Assembly (NCBI GenBank): GCA_035464675.1
Contig: DATHSA010000066.1
Location: 1-64,000 of the forward strand
Length of the DNA: 64,000 bases
Direction of reading: 5' to 3'
DNA from: JAUYIV01 sp035464675
GTDB lineage: Bacteria > Actinomycetota > Acidimicrobiia > Spongiisociales > UBA11373
The stretch's first letter is position 1. Each line of letters opens with the position of its first letter. Below are positions 8,696 through 17,736 of the stretch, piece after piece. The notes under the pieces were generated by a model. The model worked only from the letters and a program-made list of their open reading frames with translations, was not told where the DNA came from and did no database searches. The position numbers and the translations under genes were made by a program.

Positions 8696-9906
8696 GACCC
8701 CACCTCCTCGATCGCCACCAACTCCTCGTCACCGGTCTCGAGGCGCTTCACCGTCACCTGACCCGAGCCCCATTCCTCGCCCACGATCGCAACGACGGCG
8801 GCACCCGACCGGTCGGCGGCCTTGAACTGCCCGCGGAGCGACCGCCCCGGAGTCGGATCCCAGTCGACGCGCCGCCCCTCGTTGCGGAGAAGCGAGACCC
8901 ACCTGCGAGCCTCCTCTCTCCGCGAGGGATCGGCGACGGCGACGAAGACGTCGAGCCTGGGCGACGGCGATTCCGGCATTGCCTCCACGATCCGGTCGCA
9001 TCCCATCGCCGCACCCACCGCGGGGATCGCCTTGCTGCTGCCGATCGCCTCGGCCAGCGGGTCGTAGCGTCCGCCCCCACCGAGAGCCGATTGCGCGGCC
9101 TCGAACCCTGACGAGAAGAACTCGAACACGGTCCGGTTGTAGTAGTCGAGGCCCCGCACCAGCCGTGGATCGATCTCGAACTGGATCTCGAGGGATTCGA
9201 GCCCGGACTTGACCGCGTCGAAGTGCGCGGCGGCGGCGGTTCCCAGGTGGTCGAGCGGAACCGGGGCGTCGGCCACGACCCCGGCGTCGGTCTTGGAGTC
9301 GAGCACCCTCAGCGGGTTGGTGTCGATGCGGCGCCGGCCATCCTCGGAGAGGTCCTTCTCGCGACCGCGCAGGAAGCGCTGCAGGTGCTCGCGATACGCG
9401 ATGCGATCGCCGGCGTCGCCGATCGAGTTGAGCTTGAGTTCGATCCCGGGGACATGGACGGATTCGAGCAGGCGGTAGGCGAGCTCGATCACCTCGACAT
9501 CGGCATCCGGCGACGCCTCCCCGAGGTACTCGAAGTCCACCTGGAAGAACTGGCGCCTCCGGCCCTTCTGCGGCTGCTCATAACGGAACATTGGGCCGGC
9601 CGCCGCCAGCTTGAGGGTTCCCTGAGCCCCGGCCTCGACGAAGGCCCGGACCATCCCCGCGGTGAGCTCCGGCCGGAGCGTGACCGAGCGGTCCCCCCGA
9701 TCGGTGAAGGTGTACATCTGCTTCTCGACGACCTCCGTCGACTCCCCCACCCCTCGGGCGAAGAGCTCGGTGGGCTCCATCACCGGAAGCAGGGCGAACT
9801 CGTAGCCGAACCGCTCGGACAGGTCCTCGAATGCGCGCAAGAGAGTCCGCCACTTGGCGGACTCGGGCGGGAGGATGTCGTCGGTGCCCTTGAGTCGGGA
9901 GATCAA
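8680..9906 (-). CDS. hisS: Histidyl-tRNA synthetase
   Basis: Class IIa synthetase of 408 residues. GTDDILPPES is the N-terminal signature, the motif 2 region contains RYEQPQKGRRRQFFQ, the His-specific motif is RGLDYYNRTVFEF, and a C-terminal anticodon-binding domain follows. The start is TTG at 9906, overlapping the upstream stop codon as TTGA. The frame stays open much further upstream, but similarity begins at this codon and the 4-base overlap matches neighbouring junctions. Confidence 0.95.
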   Translation of the reverse strand: MISRLKGTDDILPPESAKWRTLLRAFEDLSERFGYEFALLPVMEPTELFARGVGESTEVVEKQMYTFTDRGDRSVTLRPELTAGMVRAFVEAGAQGTLKLAAAGPMFRYEQPQKGRRRQFFQVDFEYLGEASPDADVEVIELAYRLLESVHVPGIELKLNSIGDAGDRIAYREHLQRFLRGREKDLSEDGRRRIDTNPLRVLDSKTDAGVVADAPVPLDHLGTAAAAHFDAVKSGLESLEIQFEIDPRLVRGLDYYNRTVFEFFSSGFEAAQSALGGGGRYDPLAEAIGSSKAIPAVGAAMGCDRIVEAMPESPSPRLDVFVAVADPSRREEARRWVSLLRNEGRRVDWDPTPGRSLRGQFKAADRSGAAVVAIVGEEWGSGQVTVKRLETGDEELVAIEEVGSWSSR

Positions 9907-10550
9907 CGGAATGCCTCGAGGAAGGGGTTGGACTCGAGCTCCCGCGCAAGGGTAGTTGTGGGGCCGTGACCCGGAAAGACGGCGGTCTCGGGTGGCAACG
10001 GCAGCACCCTCTCTCCCATCGAACGCATCAGGGCCTGAAAGTCCCCCCCGGGCAGGTCGGTCCGTCCGATCGACCCTGCGAACAGCTGGTCCCCGCTGAA
10101 CAGCGCCCCCTCTCCGGGAACCCAGAAGCAGCAGTGGCCCGGTGTGTGGCCGGGGGTGTGGAGCACCTCGATCCCGAGGCCTGCCAGCCCGAGCACCTGA
10201 CCGTCGGTGAGGCTCTCGTAGCGGTCCGGCTGCTCGAAGTCCCCAGGCGGAGTGGCCCCCCACAGGGCCTGGAGCTGGAGCCGGGGGTCGGCGGCGAGCC
10301 ACTCGTCGTCGGGATGGAGGTACGCCGACATCGCAAAGGCGTGTGCCACTGCCCCGGCGGCACCCAGGTGGTCGATGTGAGCGTGGGTCAGCAGCAGGGC
10401 GACGGGGATCAGGTCGTGGCGGGCAAGCAGAGCGAGCACTCCGTCCGCGTCGGGAGGGGCGTCGACCACCACTGCAGGACCGCCCGGCTCCGGAGCCATC
10501 ACCCAGCAGTTGGTGCCGGCGAGCCAGAGGGGCTCCGAGTCGATGAGCAT
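9903..10550 (-). CDS. Metallo-beta-lactamase-fold hydrolase (glyoxalase II-like)
   Basis: A 215-residue protein with the dinuclear metal motif THAHIDHLG, the later ligands in TPGHTPGH and FSGDQLF, and a final FPGHG. This is the glyoxalase II / hydroxyacylglutathione-hydrolase-like branch; a physiological substrate cannot be assigned, since actinobacteria usually lack glutathione. The gene sits between relA and hisS, where actinobacteria often carry such a hydrolase. It is translationally coupled to hisS by a TTGA overlap. Confidence 0.88.
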   Translation of the reverse strand: MLIDSEPLWLAGTNCWVMAPEPGGPAVVVDAPPDADGVLALLARHDLIPVALLLTHAHIDHLGAAGAVAHAFAMSAYLHPDDEWLAADPRLQLQALWGATPPGDFEQPDRYESLTDGQVLGLAGLGIEVLHTPGHTPGHCCFWVPGEGALFSGDQLFAGSIGRTDLPGGDFQALMRSMGERVLPLPPETAVFPGHGPTTTLARELESNPFLEAFR

Positions 10551-10583
10551 GGCCGCAACCTACCCGGCCGTCTGGCGGCGGCG

Positions 10584-12764
10584 CTATCCGCCCCCGGGGA
10601 GCAGCCGATACGCGTCGTAGACGCCCTCGACCCGTTTCATCTCGGCGATGGCGCGGTCGAGGGTCGCCACGTCGGAGAGCTCGATCTCGAAGCGGAGGAT
10701 GGCGACACGGTCGCGGTTGGTCGCCGAAGACGACGACACGATATTGGCACCGAGATCGGCGAGTGCCGTGGTGACGTCGCGCAACAGCCTGGGCCGATCG
10801 AGTGCCTCGACCTGGACCGTCGATCGGAACGACCCCACCTCTTCCGCCGACCAGCCCACCTCGATCATCCGCTCGGAACGATCCCCCAGCGCATCGATGT
10901 TGGTGCAGTCCGAGCGGTGGATCGACACGCCGCGGCCCACCGTCACGAAGCCGACGATGGCGTCCCCCGGTACGGGCCCGCAGCAGCGGGCGATCCGCAC
11001 CAGCATGTCGTCCATCCCCTCGACGACGATCCCTCCCTCGGGGGCGCGACGCGAGGTGGTGAAGGTGATGGCATCGACGACCTCCTCGTCGTCGTCGACA
11101 TGCTCCTCGGGACGCGCCAGCCTGAGGAGGCGATTGATCACCGTCTGCGGGTGGGTGTTCCCGTCGCCGACCGACACGAACAGCGAGTCGATGTCCTGGA
11201 ACCCGAGCGACGCCGCCACCGACGCGAGAAACTCGTCGCGCTTGGACGCGGTCAGGCCGAGGCCTTCCTTGCGGAGCAGCCGCGTGACCTGCTCGCGGCC
11301 CTCGCCGATCGAGTGTTCACGGCGCTCCCGGCTGAACCACTGACGGATCTTGGCGGAGGCCCGGCTGGTGCGAACGAAGGACAACCAGTCGCGGCTCGGC
11401 CCATCGGCCTTCGACGTGATGATCTCGACGATGTCGCCGGACTCCAGCCGGGTGGAGAGCGGCACGAGGCGGCCATTCACCCGCGCGCCGGTGCAGCGGT
11501 GGCCCACCTCGGTGTGGACGGCATACGCGAAGTCGACCGGGGTCGCTCCCCGGGGCAGCGCCTTGACGTCACCGTTCGGGGTGAGGACGAAGACCTCCTC
11601 CTGATACAGGTCGAGCTTGAGGCCCGCCAGGAACTCGGCCGGGGTCTCATAGTCGTCGGATGTCTCCGCCAGTTCGATCAGGGGACTCTCCTCGACCTCG
11701 TCCCCCTCCTTGTAGCGCCAGTGCGCGGCGATGCCGTGCTCGGCACGGTCGTGCATCTCCCGGGTCCTGATCTGCACCTCGAGCGGCTTGCGGTCCGGTC
11801 CGAGCACCGTCGTGTGAAGGCTCTGGTACAGATTGAACTTGGGCATCGCGATGTAGTCCTTGAACCGGCCGTGGACCGGCGGCCACCGGGTGTGGACGAT
11901 CCCCAATGCCCCGTAGCAGTCACCGACCTCCTTGGTGATGATGCGGATCCCGATCAGGTCGTGGATGTCGTCGAAGGTCCGGCCACCGTCGATCATCTTC
12001 CGGTATATGGAGTAGATGTGCTTCGGGCGACCGGTCACCTCGGCGCTGATCCCGTTCTCGCCGAGGAGTCGCTCCACCTCGTCGACCACGCCCGAGATGT
12101 AGGCATCCCGCTCCGGTGCCCGGGCACGCATGAGATCGACGATCTCAGCGTATCTCCGCGGATGGAGGACCGCGAAGCAGCGGTCCTCCATCTCGTGCTT
12201 GATCTCCTGGACCCCCAGCCGGTGGGCGAGCGGTGCGTAGACCTCGAGTGTCTCCACGGCGATGCGCTGCTGTTTCTCGGGCGCGAGCGGGTGAATCGTG
12301 CGGATGTTGTGCAGCCGATCGACGAGTTTGATGAGCAGGACGCGAACGTCCTTGGCCATCGCTATGACCATCTTGCGAATCGTCGCTGCCTGCGCCTCCT
12401 CGCGATTCGAGTACTTCACCCGGTCGAGCTTCGTGACCCCGTCGATCAGCGCGGCCACCACCGGCCCGTACTCGTCCGTGACCTCCTCGAGCGTGAGGCC
12501 GGTGTCCTCGACGGTGTCGTGCAGGATGGCTGCGGCCACAGTGTCGGCATCCAGCCCGTATCGGGCCAGGATCTGCGCCACGGCGAGGGGATGGGTGATA
12601 TAGGGCTCGCCACTCTTGCGGAACTGCCCGTCGTGGCGCTCCGCCGCCACCTCATAGGCGCGGTGGATCTTCTTGTCCGAGGTGTGAGGATGATGCCGCC
12701 GGAACTCGTCGAGGACCGGTCCCAGCTCGGCGATCACCGCATCGTCGGGCCGGACGTCACTCAT
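10584..12764 (-). CDS. relA: Bifunctional (p)ppGpp synthetase/hydrolase Rel
   Basis: Long RSH enzyme (726 residues) that makes and degrades (p)ppGpp in the stringent response. The HD hydrolase domain has its HD pair at residues 82-83 within HDTVEDT. The synthetase domain has the RFKD motif at 300-303; the RxKD form marks bifunctional Rel rather than the EXDD form of mono-functional RelA. A TGS domain lies near 390-450, and zinc-finger/CC and ACT domains form the C-terminus. The ATG lies inside the end of apt (8-base overlap). The apt-relA order matches mycobacteria and Streptomyces. Confidence 0.96.
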   Translation of the reverse strand: MSDVRPDDAVIAELGPVLDEFRRHHPHTSDKKIHRAYEVAAERHDGQFRKSGEPYITHPLAVAQILARYGLDADTVAAAILHDTVEDTGLTLEEVTDEYGPVVAALIDGVTKLDRVKYSNREEAQAATIRKMVIAMAKDVRVLLIKLVDRLHNIRTIHPLAPEKQQRIAVETLEVYAPLAHRLGVQEIKHEMEDRCFAVLHPRRYAEIVDLMRARAPERDAYISGVVDEVERLLGENGISAEVTGRPKHIYSIYRKMIDGGRTFDDIHDLIGIRIITKEVGDCYGALGIVHTRWPPVHGRFKDYIAMPKFNLYQSLHTTVLGPDRKPLEVQIRTREMHDRAEHGIAAHWRYKEGDEVEESPLIELAETSDDYETPAEFLAGLKLDLYQEEVFVLTPNGDVKALPRGATPVDFAYAVHTEVGHRCTGARVNGRLVPLSTRLESGDIVEIITSKADGPSRDWLSFVRTSRASAKIRQWFSRERREHSIGEGREQVTRLLRKEGLGLTASKRDEFLASVAASLGFQDIDSLFVSVGDGNTHPQTVINRLLRLARPEEHVDDDEEVVDAITFTTSRRAPEGGIVVEGMDDMLVRIARCCGPVPGDAIVGFVTVGRGVSIHRSDCTNIDALGDRSERMIEVGWSAEEVGSFRSTVQVEALDRPRLLRDVTTALADLGANIVSSSSATNRDRVAILRFEIELSDVATLDRAIAEMKRVEGVYDAYRLLPGGG

Positions 12765-13272
12765 ACGCGATCAGCGTCTGCACGGGTACGTCGAGACGCG
12801 ACCTCCCTGCGAGGAACTCCAACTCGATCAGGACCGAGACGGCCTCGACCGAGGCCCCCGTGCCACGGACCAGGTCGACGGTCGCCGCCGCCGTGCCCCC
12901 TGTCGCAAGGACGTCGTCGACCACCACGATCCGGTCATCCGCAGTGACCGCGTCCTGGTGCATCTCCAGGGTGTCGGTGCCGTACTCGAGGTCGTAGGTC
13001 TGGGTGTGGGTGCTCCACGGCAGCTTGCCGAATTTGCGAACCGGTACGAACCCCAGGCCGAGCCGCGTGGCGATCGGGGCCCCGAAGATGAAGCCCCGGG
13101 ATTCGATCCCGACGATCCTGGTGGCGTTCAACTCGGCGATCGCATCGCCCATGGCCCCGATCGCCGCGGCGAACGCGTGCGCGTCGGCCAGCAGCGGCGT
13201 GATGTCCTTGAAGACGATCCCCGCCTCCGGGAAGTCGGGCACATCACGAATGAGGGCGCGCAGGTTCTCCAC
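12757..13272 (-). CDS. apt: Adenine phosphoribosyltransferase
   Basis: Salvages adenine with PRPP to give AMP. It has 171 residues, the usual size. The PRPP-binding loop is VVVDDVLATGGT, and PDFPEAGIVFKDITPLL is the typical N-terminus. GTG at 13272 is chosen because the family N-terminus begins there and a TACAAT hexamer lies exactly 6 nt upstream, which fits a leaderless transcript. It is probably the first gene of the apt-relA-...-aroE cluster. Confidence 0.94.
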   Translation of the reverse strand: MENLRALIRDVPDFPEAGIVFKDITPLLADAHAFAAAIGAMGDAIAELNATRIVGIESRGFIFGAPIATRLGLGFVPVRKFGKLPWSTHTQTYDLEYGTDTLEMHQDAVTADDRIVVVDDVLATGGTAAATVDLVRGTGASVEAVSVLIELEFLAGRSRLDVPVQTLIAYE

Positions 13273-13278
13273 GCGGCG

Positions 13279-13284
13279 ATTGTA
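13279..13284 (-). promoter_or_regulatory. Probable -10 element of a leaderless apt promoter
   Basis: TACAAT on the minus strand, 6 nt before the GTG start of apt and with no ribosome-binding site between. Transcription would begin at or next to the start codon. No good -35 box is visible. Confidence 0.5.
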
Positions 13285-13290
13285 CGGACC

Positions 13291-13369
13291 GTCGCCCGTC
13301 ACCGGTCGCCCCGTCACCGGTGGAATCAGACGATCGATGCCGACCGGCGACGGGAGACGGGAGACGAGA
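13291..13369. repeat. Two heptamer arrays in the apt-secF gap
   Basis: GTCGCCC, GTCACCG, GTCGCCCC, GTCACCGG run from 13291, with one unit an extra base long. GACCGGC, GACGGGA, GACGGGA, GACGAGA run from 13342 to 13369 with an exact 7-base period. The two arrays are roughly inverted with respect to each other and lie in the short gap between the secF stop and the apt start. Confidence 0.7.
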
Positions 13370-13375
13370 GGCCGT

Positions 13376-14437
13376 TCACCGCTTCCTCTTGCGCCTTCGG
13401 GGTGGCCGGGGCATTGCTCCGGACTGCTCGAGTGCCTGGGCGGTGGTCTCGGGGCTCGCCGTGATCGTGCGGGGGGCGAAGTCCTCCTCGCCTCCGCGTC
13501 GCTCGACGCGGCGCCTCACCCGCTCCCAGTGCTCCTCCCGCTCCTTCCACACGCCGAGGATCGGGGCCGCCAGGAAGATCGAGGAGTAGGTGCCGGTGCC
13601 GACGCCGACGAAGAGGGCCAGCGCGAATTCGCGCAGGGTCGTGGCCCCCAGAAGGAACGATCCGACGAACAGGAGCGAACCGATCGGCAGCAGCGAGGTG
13701 AACGAGGTGTTGAGCGACCGCATGAACACCTGATTCATGGACATGTTGACGATCCCCGAAAAGGTGTGACGGTCGCCCCGCTCCCGCACGTTCTCCTGAA
13801 CCTTGTCGAATACGACGACGGTGTCGTAGAGCGAGTAGCCCAGGATGGTGAGGATGGCGATCACGGTCGCCGGTGACACCTCGAATCCGATCAGTGAGTA
13901 GATCCCGGCGGTGAACAGCAGGTCGTGACCGAGGGCCACCAGGCCGGCCATCGCCATCTTGAACTCGAGTCGCCAGGTGATGTAGAGAGCGACGACGATC
14001 AGGAAGACGATGAGGGCCCGCACCGCCGCATCGGTGATCTGATCGCCGAACGTCGGGCCCACCGTCTGGCGGCTCGCCTCGCTGGGATCGACCCCGGCCA
14101 GCGCGGCGACCGTCTCGACCAGCCTCTCCTCCTGCTCCGGGCCGAGCTCCGCCGTCTGAACCCGGATCCCGTCGCCGCCCGATGTGGTCTGGACCCGGGC
14201 GTTGCCGACTCCGAGGGCGGTGACGGCTTCGCGAACCTGCGTGACGGTCGCCCCGCCCGGGTTCTCAACCTCGACGAGGGTGCCCCCTTCGAAGTCGACG
14301 CTCAGGTTGAAGCCACGGAAGACCAGGGACAGGATCGAGATGAGGATGATCACTCCGGAGATCGTGAACCAGCGTCGACGGTTGCCGACGAAGTCGAACT
14401 GTGTCTCGCCCCGGTACAGGTCGCGGAAGAGGCTCAT
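13376..14437 (-). CDS. secF: Protein translocase subunit SecF
   Basis: Inner-membrane partner of SecD that uses the proton gradient to help pull proteins out of the Sec channel. At 353 residues it is longer than the E. coli protein, with a basic tail of about 50 residues. One N-terminal helix is followed by the FNLSVDFEGGTLVE motif, a periplasmic P4 domain, then five helices including the ILTILGYSLYDTVVVFDKV segment typical of SecF. The start codon overlaps the secD stop (ATGA). Confidence 0.96.
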   Translation of the reverse strand: MSLFRDLYRGETQFDFVGNRRRWFTISGVIILISILSLVFRGFNLSVDFEGGTLVEVENPGGATVTQVREAVTALGVGNARVQTTSGGDGIRVQTAELGPEQEERLVETVAALAGVDPSEASRQTVGPTFGDQITDAAVRALIVFLIVVALYITWRLEFKMAMAGLVALGHDLLFTAGIYSLIGFEVSPATVIAILTILGYSLYDTVVVFDKVQENVRERGDRHTFSGIVNMSMNQVFMRSLNTSFTSLLPIGSLLFVGSFLLGATTLREFALALFVGVGTGTYSSIFLAAPILGVWKEREEHWERVRRRVERRGGEEDFAPRTITASPETTAQALEQSGAMPRPPRRRKRKR

Positions 14438-16221
14438 GCGGTCGCCTCCTCCCGTGGGACGCCCACGGCGCCTCTGATGCTCAGGCGACCGCCCTCGCCG
14501 AGGGATCGCGTCCGGGCCAGGAGGGCCACGGCGGGCCTCGTGAAGAAGACCGCCACCAGGACGTCACACACCGTCGCCACCAGCAGTGCCAGCGCAAAGC
14601 CCTTCACCGCGCCGATGGCGAGGAAGAACAGCAGCACCGCGCCGGCGAACGACACCGTGTCGGCGGTCAGGATCGTGCGGAACGCCCGTGAGAACGCGTG
14701 ATCGATGGCGCTGCGCAGGGAGCGGCCCTTGTGGACTTCTTCCTTGATTCGCTCGAAGTAGACGATGTACGAGTCTGCGGTGATCCCCACCGACACGATC
14801 AGGCCGGCGACCCCCGCAAGCGTCAGGGTCACACCCTGCCACTCTCCCAGAAGGGAGAACACGACGAGGACCAGGCTCCCGAAGACGGTCAGCCCGATGA
14901 CGTTGACGATCCCGAGAGCCCGGTAGTACAGGATCATCGCGAGGGCGACGAGGGCCAGGCCGGCGAATCCGGCGATGAGGCCGGCGTCGAGAGAGTCCGA
15001 TCCCAGGGTGGCCGACACCGACTGGACCGTCGCCTGTTCGAAGGCGACAGGAAGAGACCCGTAGCGGAGAACGACGCTCAGGTTGCTGGCCTCCTCCTGC
15101 TGGTTCTGGCTGTCACCCAGGGTGATCACCGCAGAGGACCCGGGGATGCCCACCGCCGGGTCGACATCGTCGTTGACGCGGGGGGCCGACACCACGATGC
15201 CGTCGAGAACGATGGCGAACTGACGGCGAGGGTCGCCTGGCGCCGAGGCGGGGTCGCACTCGGGGAACGGGATGGTGCAACCGTAACTGGCGAGCTCGCG
15301 GGTGACCGTGGTGAATTTGGTGGCGCCGTCCGAGCTGAACTCGAGGAGCACGATCCACTCACCGAGGCCGCCACCGGTCGGGCCGCCACCGGTCTGCTGG
15401 AACTGAGCCTGGGCCCCGGTGAGGTCCGAGCCGAGAAGACGTGCGGGGGCGACGTGGAAGATGCGTCCCCCGTCCTCCGCCGCCTCGGCGAGGAACGCGT
15501 CGAGGTTCGGATCCGGATCCGGGGTGAGACCGGTCTGGAAGTCCACGCAGCCTGGCTGCTCCACCTCGTCGCACCAGGTGACGCCCTCGGGGAGGACGAT
15601 GTACGACTTGGGATCGAGCGTCGTCGTGGTGCCACCGCTGGTGGTGGTCGTCTCCCCGCCCGTCGTGGTCGTCACTGCCGCCGTGGTCGTGGTGGACGCC
15701 ACGGTCGTGGTGGTGGTCACCACGGTCGTCGTGGACCCCTCTCCGGTGGTCGGGGACACCTCGTCGGGCTCGGTGGTCGTCGTCGACCCGGGCACGGTGG
15801 TCGTGGTGGTCGTCGTCGGATCGGGCGGAGGCGACTGGAAGAGCAGCGGGCTCACTCCGGGGATCGGGCTGATGTCACGCACGGGACGGAACGAGAGCTG
15901 GCCGGTGGTGCCAACCGCGGCAAGGGCCCGATCGCGGTCGGTGACACCCGGCAGCTGCACCTCGATGCTGCGATCGCCCACCACTGCGATCTCGGGTTCC
16001 TGGACGTTGCCCAGCGCCTCGATGCGGCGCCGCATGATCTGGACCGCTTGATCGAGAACGTCGGCGTCGGTGCCCTCGGGAGCGTTGAGCACCACCGCAA
16101 ACCCGCCCTGGAGATCCAGGCCGAGCAGCGGGGTCGTGCCCGACAGCTGGGTGAGAAGCAGTGACCCGTAGACGACGACGAGCGTGATCGTCAGAGTCAG
16201 AAGAGCACTACGCCGCGACAC
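14434..16221 (-). CDS. secD: Protein translocase subunit SecD with Thr-rich insert
   Basis: RND-family membrane protein of 595 residues with six helices and a large extracytoplasmic P1 region. The N-terminal LLGLDLQGGFAVVL and the D1 motif RRRIEALGNVQEPEI are typical. Between about residues 130 and 205 there is an unusual low-complexity insert made almost only of Thr with Val, Ser, Gly and Pro; secreted lipoproteins elsewhere in this window have the same kind of linker. The insert would sit outside the membrane. It forms an operon with yajC and secF. Confidence 0.95.
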   Translation of the reverse strand: MSRRSALLTLTITLVVVYGSLLLTQLSGTTPLLGLDLQGGFAVVLNAPEGTDADVLDQAVQIMRRRIEALGNVQEPEIAVVGDRSIEVQLPGVTDRDRALAAVGTTGQLSFRPVRDISPIPGVSPLLFQSPPPDPTTTTTTTVPGSTTTTEPDEVSPTTGEGSTTTVVTTTTTVASTTTTAAVTTTTGGETTTTSGGTTTTLDPKSYIVLPEGVTWCDEVEQPGCVDFQTGLTPDPDPNLDAFLAEAAEDGGRIFHVAPARLLGSDLTGAQAQFQQTGGGPTGGGLGEWIVLLEFSSDGATKFTTVTRELASYGCTIPFPECDPASAPGDPRRQFAIVLDGIVVSAPRVNDDVDPAVGIPGSSAVITLGDSQNQQEEASNLSVVLRYGSLPVAFEQATVQSVSATLGSDSLDAGLIAGFAGLALVALAMILYYRALGIVNVIGLTVFGSLVLVVFSLLGEWQGVTLTLAGVAGLIVSVGITADSYIVYFERIKEEVHKGRSLRSAIDHAFSRAFRTILTADTVSFAGAVLLFFLAIGAVKGFALALLVATVCDVLVAVFFTRPAVALLARTRSLGEGGRLSIRGAVGVPREEATA

Positions 16222-16224
16222 GAC

Positions 16225-16533
16225 TCAACCGATCTTGCCGGCCAGGGCCCGCCGGGCGACCCGGATTCGGCCGCCTCCTTCGATCTGCAGCACCACGGTC
16301 TCCTCATCCAGATGCTCGATGCGGCCGTGGATGCCGCCGATCGTCTGGACGTCGTCGCCCACCTCGAGCTCGGCCATCAAGGCCTGATGTTTCCGCATCC
16401 GGGTGCGCTGCGGGCGAATCATGAGGAAGTAGAAGAGGCCGCCGATGATGACGGCATAGAACAGCAGGGTCACGAAGGCGTTGCCGGAACCCCCGGCCGA
16501 GCCGTCTTCGGTTCCAGCAAGGATGATGAGCAT
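16225..16533 (-). CDS. yajC: Preprotein translocase accessory subunit YajC
   Basis: A 102-residue single-pass membrane protein. The helix (about 20-40) is followed directly by MIRPQRTRMRKHQ, the family signature, and then a small beta-rich cytoplasmic domain with VGDDVQTIGGIHGRI. It binds the SecDF complex. The gene is 3 bases upstream of secD in the same direction, as in most actinobacteria. Confidence 0.94.
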   Translation of the reverse strand: MLIILAGTEDGSAGGSGNAFVTLLFYAVIIGGLFYFLMIRPQRTRMRKHQALMAELEVGDDVQTIGGIHGRIEHLDEETVVLQIEGGGRIRVARRALAGKIG

Positions 16534-16570
16534 CGGTCCTCCGGGGACTCGGCAGCGGATGTGCCCTCTT

Positions 16571-16599
16571 GCCTGACGCGGGCGACCCGCGACTCAGGC
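16571..16599 (-). terminator. Strong hairpin at the tgt-yajC junction
   Basis: GCCTGA-CGCGGG pairs with CCCGCG-TCAGGC around a CGA loop, with a 2-base bulge, giving a 12-bp stem. It contains the tgt stop codon and ends 38 bases before the yajC start. It has no T tract. It could be a terminator, attenuator or RNA processing site separating tgt from the Sec genes. Confidence 0.5.
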
Positions 16600-17736
16600 G
16601 GAAGGGTCCGTAGCGTAGCCGTCCTCGGCAGACTCCTCGCGTCGGGCGGCGAGCGCCTCGGCGCGATGGTGCTCGAAGCGTCCGGCCCGGATGGCATCGC
16701 GCGCCGCCGCCAGCATCGCCAGGGTGTAGTGGAGGTTGTGAATGCTGAGCAGGCGGTGCCCGAGCAACTCGCCCGTCACCCGCAGGTGGCGGAGGTAGGC
16801 GAGCGAGAACCGGACGCACGTCGAGCAGCCGCAGTCGGGGTCGATCGGCCGGTCCGAGTCGGCGAACTCGGCCCTGCGGACCTGGAAGTCGCCGTGACGG
16901 GACAGCACCTTGCCGTGGCGAGCCAGGCGAGTGGGCCACACGCAGTCGAAGAGATCGAACCCCCGAGCGACCGCGTCCAGCACCCCCGACGTGTCGCCGA
17001 CACCCATCACGTACCGCGGTGCCGACGCAGGGAGCACCGAGGCGACCGCATCGAGCGCATCATTGCGCGCCCTGGCGCTCTCCCCGACGCTGAGCCCGCC
17101 GATACCGAAGCCCGGGAACCCGAGCGCCGCGGTCCGCTCGGCGCTCTCGATCCGCAGATCCGGCTCCGATCCTCCCTGGACGATCCCGAACAGCGCCTGA
17201 TCGGGGCGACGATGCGCGGTCAGCGCCCGCTCCGACCATCGCAGGGTTCTTTCCATCGCGTCGCGGACGACGTCCCGCGACGCAGGAAGGCCGACCAGAT
17301 GATCGAGCACCATGGCCACATCTGCTCCGAGACGCTCCTGGACCTCCATCGCGCGCTCCGGTGTGAGGCGAACGGCAGAGCCGTCGTAGGTCGATCGAAA
17401 CGTCACCCCGTCCTCGTCGAGGCTCGGATCCAGGGAGAACACCTGGTACCCGCCGCTGTCCGTCAGGATCGGACCGGGCCAGGCCATGAAGGAGTGAAGT
17501 CCTCCCATGCGATCCACGATGTGGTCGCCGGGACGGAGCATCAGGTGGTAGGTGTTGGCCAGGATCATCTCCGCGCCCGCCGATGCGAGATCGTCCGGAT
17601 CGAGCGCACGAACCGTTCCTCGCGTCCCCACCGCCATGAAGGCGGGGGTGGCCACGTCGCCGTGCGGGGTCGACAGCAGCCCGGTGCGAGCGGCTCCGTC
17701 ATTCGCCTCGATGGCAAACGTCACCGAAGACGTCAC
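16594..17736 (-). CDS. tgt: Queuine/preQ1 tRNA-ribosyltransferase
   Basis: Exchanges the wobble guanine of GUN-anticodon tRNAs for preQ1. It has 380 residues. The active-site Asp is in TDSGGYQVFSL and the nucleophile Asp is in GFDLFDCVWPTRLARHG. The zinc site is CGCSTC with a distal His in IHNLHYTL. GTG at 17736 overlaps the queA stop as GTGA; the frame stays open upstream, but the family N-terminus fits this start. It is co-transcribed with queA, the next enzyme of the pathway. Confidence 0.95.
   Translation of the reverse strand: MTSSVTFAIEANDGAARTGLLSTPHGDVATPAFMAVGTRGTVRALDPDDLASAGAEMILANTYHLMLRPGDHIVDRMGGLHSFMAWPGPILTDSGGYQVFSLDPSLDEDGVTFRSTYDGSAVRLTPERAMEVQERLGADVAMVLDHLVGLPASRDVVRDAMERTLRWSERALTAHRRPDQALFGIVQGGSEPDLRIESAERTAALGFPGFGIGGLSVGESARARNDALDAVASVLPASAPRYVMGVGDTSGVLDAVARGFDLFDCVWPTRLARHGKVLSRHGDFQVRRAEFADSDRPIDPDCGCSTCVRFSLAYLRHLRVTGELLGHRLLSIHNLHYTLAMLAAARDAIRAGRFEHHRAEALAARREESAEDGYATDPSA

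Noticed and set aside
9966..12947. A 993-codon open frame on the plus strand
   Set aside because: It lies antisense to relA and the metallo-hydrolase gene, both with full family motifs. High GC content leaves long antisense frames open; its composition is rich in Arg, Gly and His with no motif. Other long antisense frames, such as 2846-4774 opposite alaS, were dropped for the same reason.
15600..15830. Thr codon runs in secD as a sequencing or assembly artefact
   Set aside because: The tract uses mixed codons, stays in frame, and similar linkers occur in four other exported proteins of the window.
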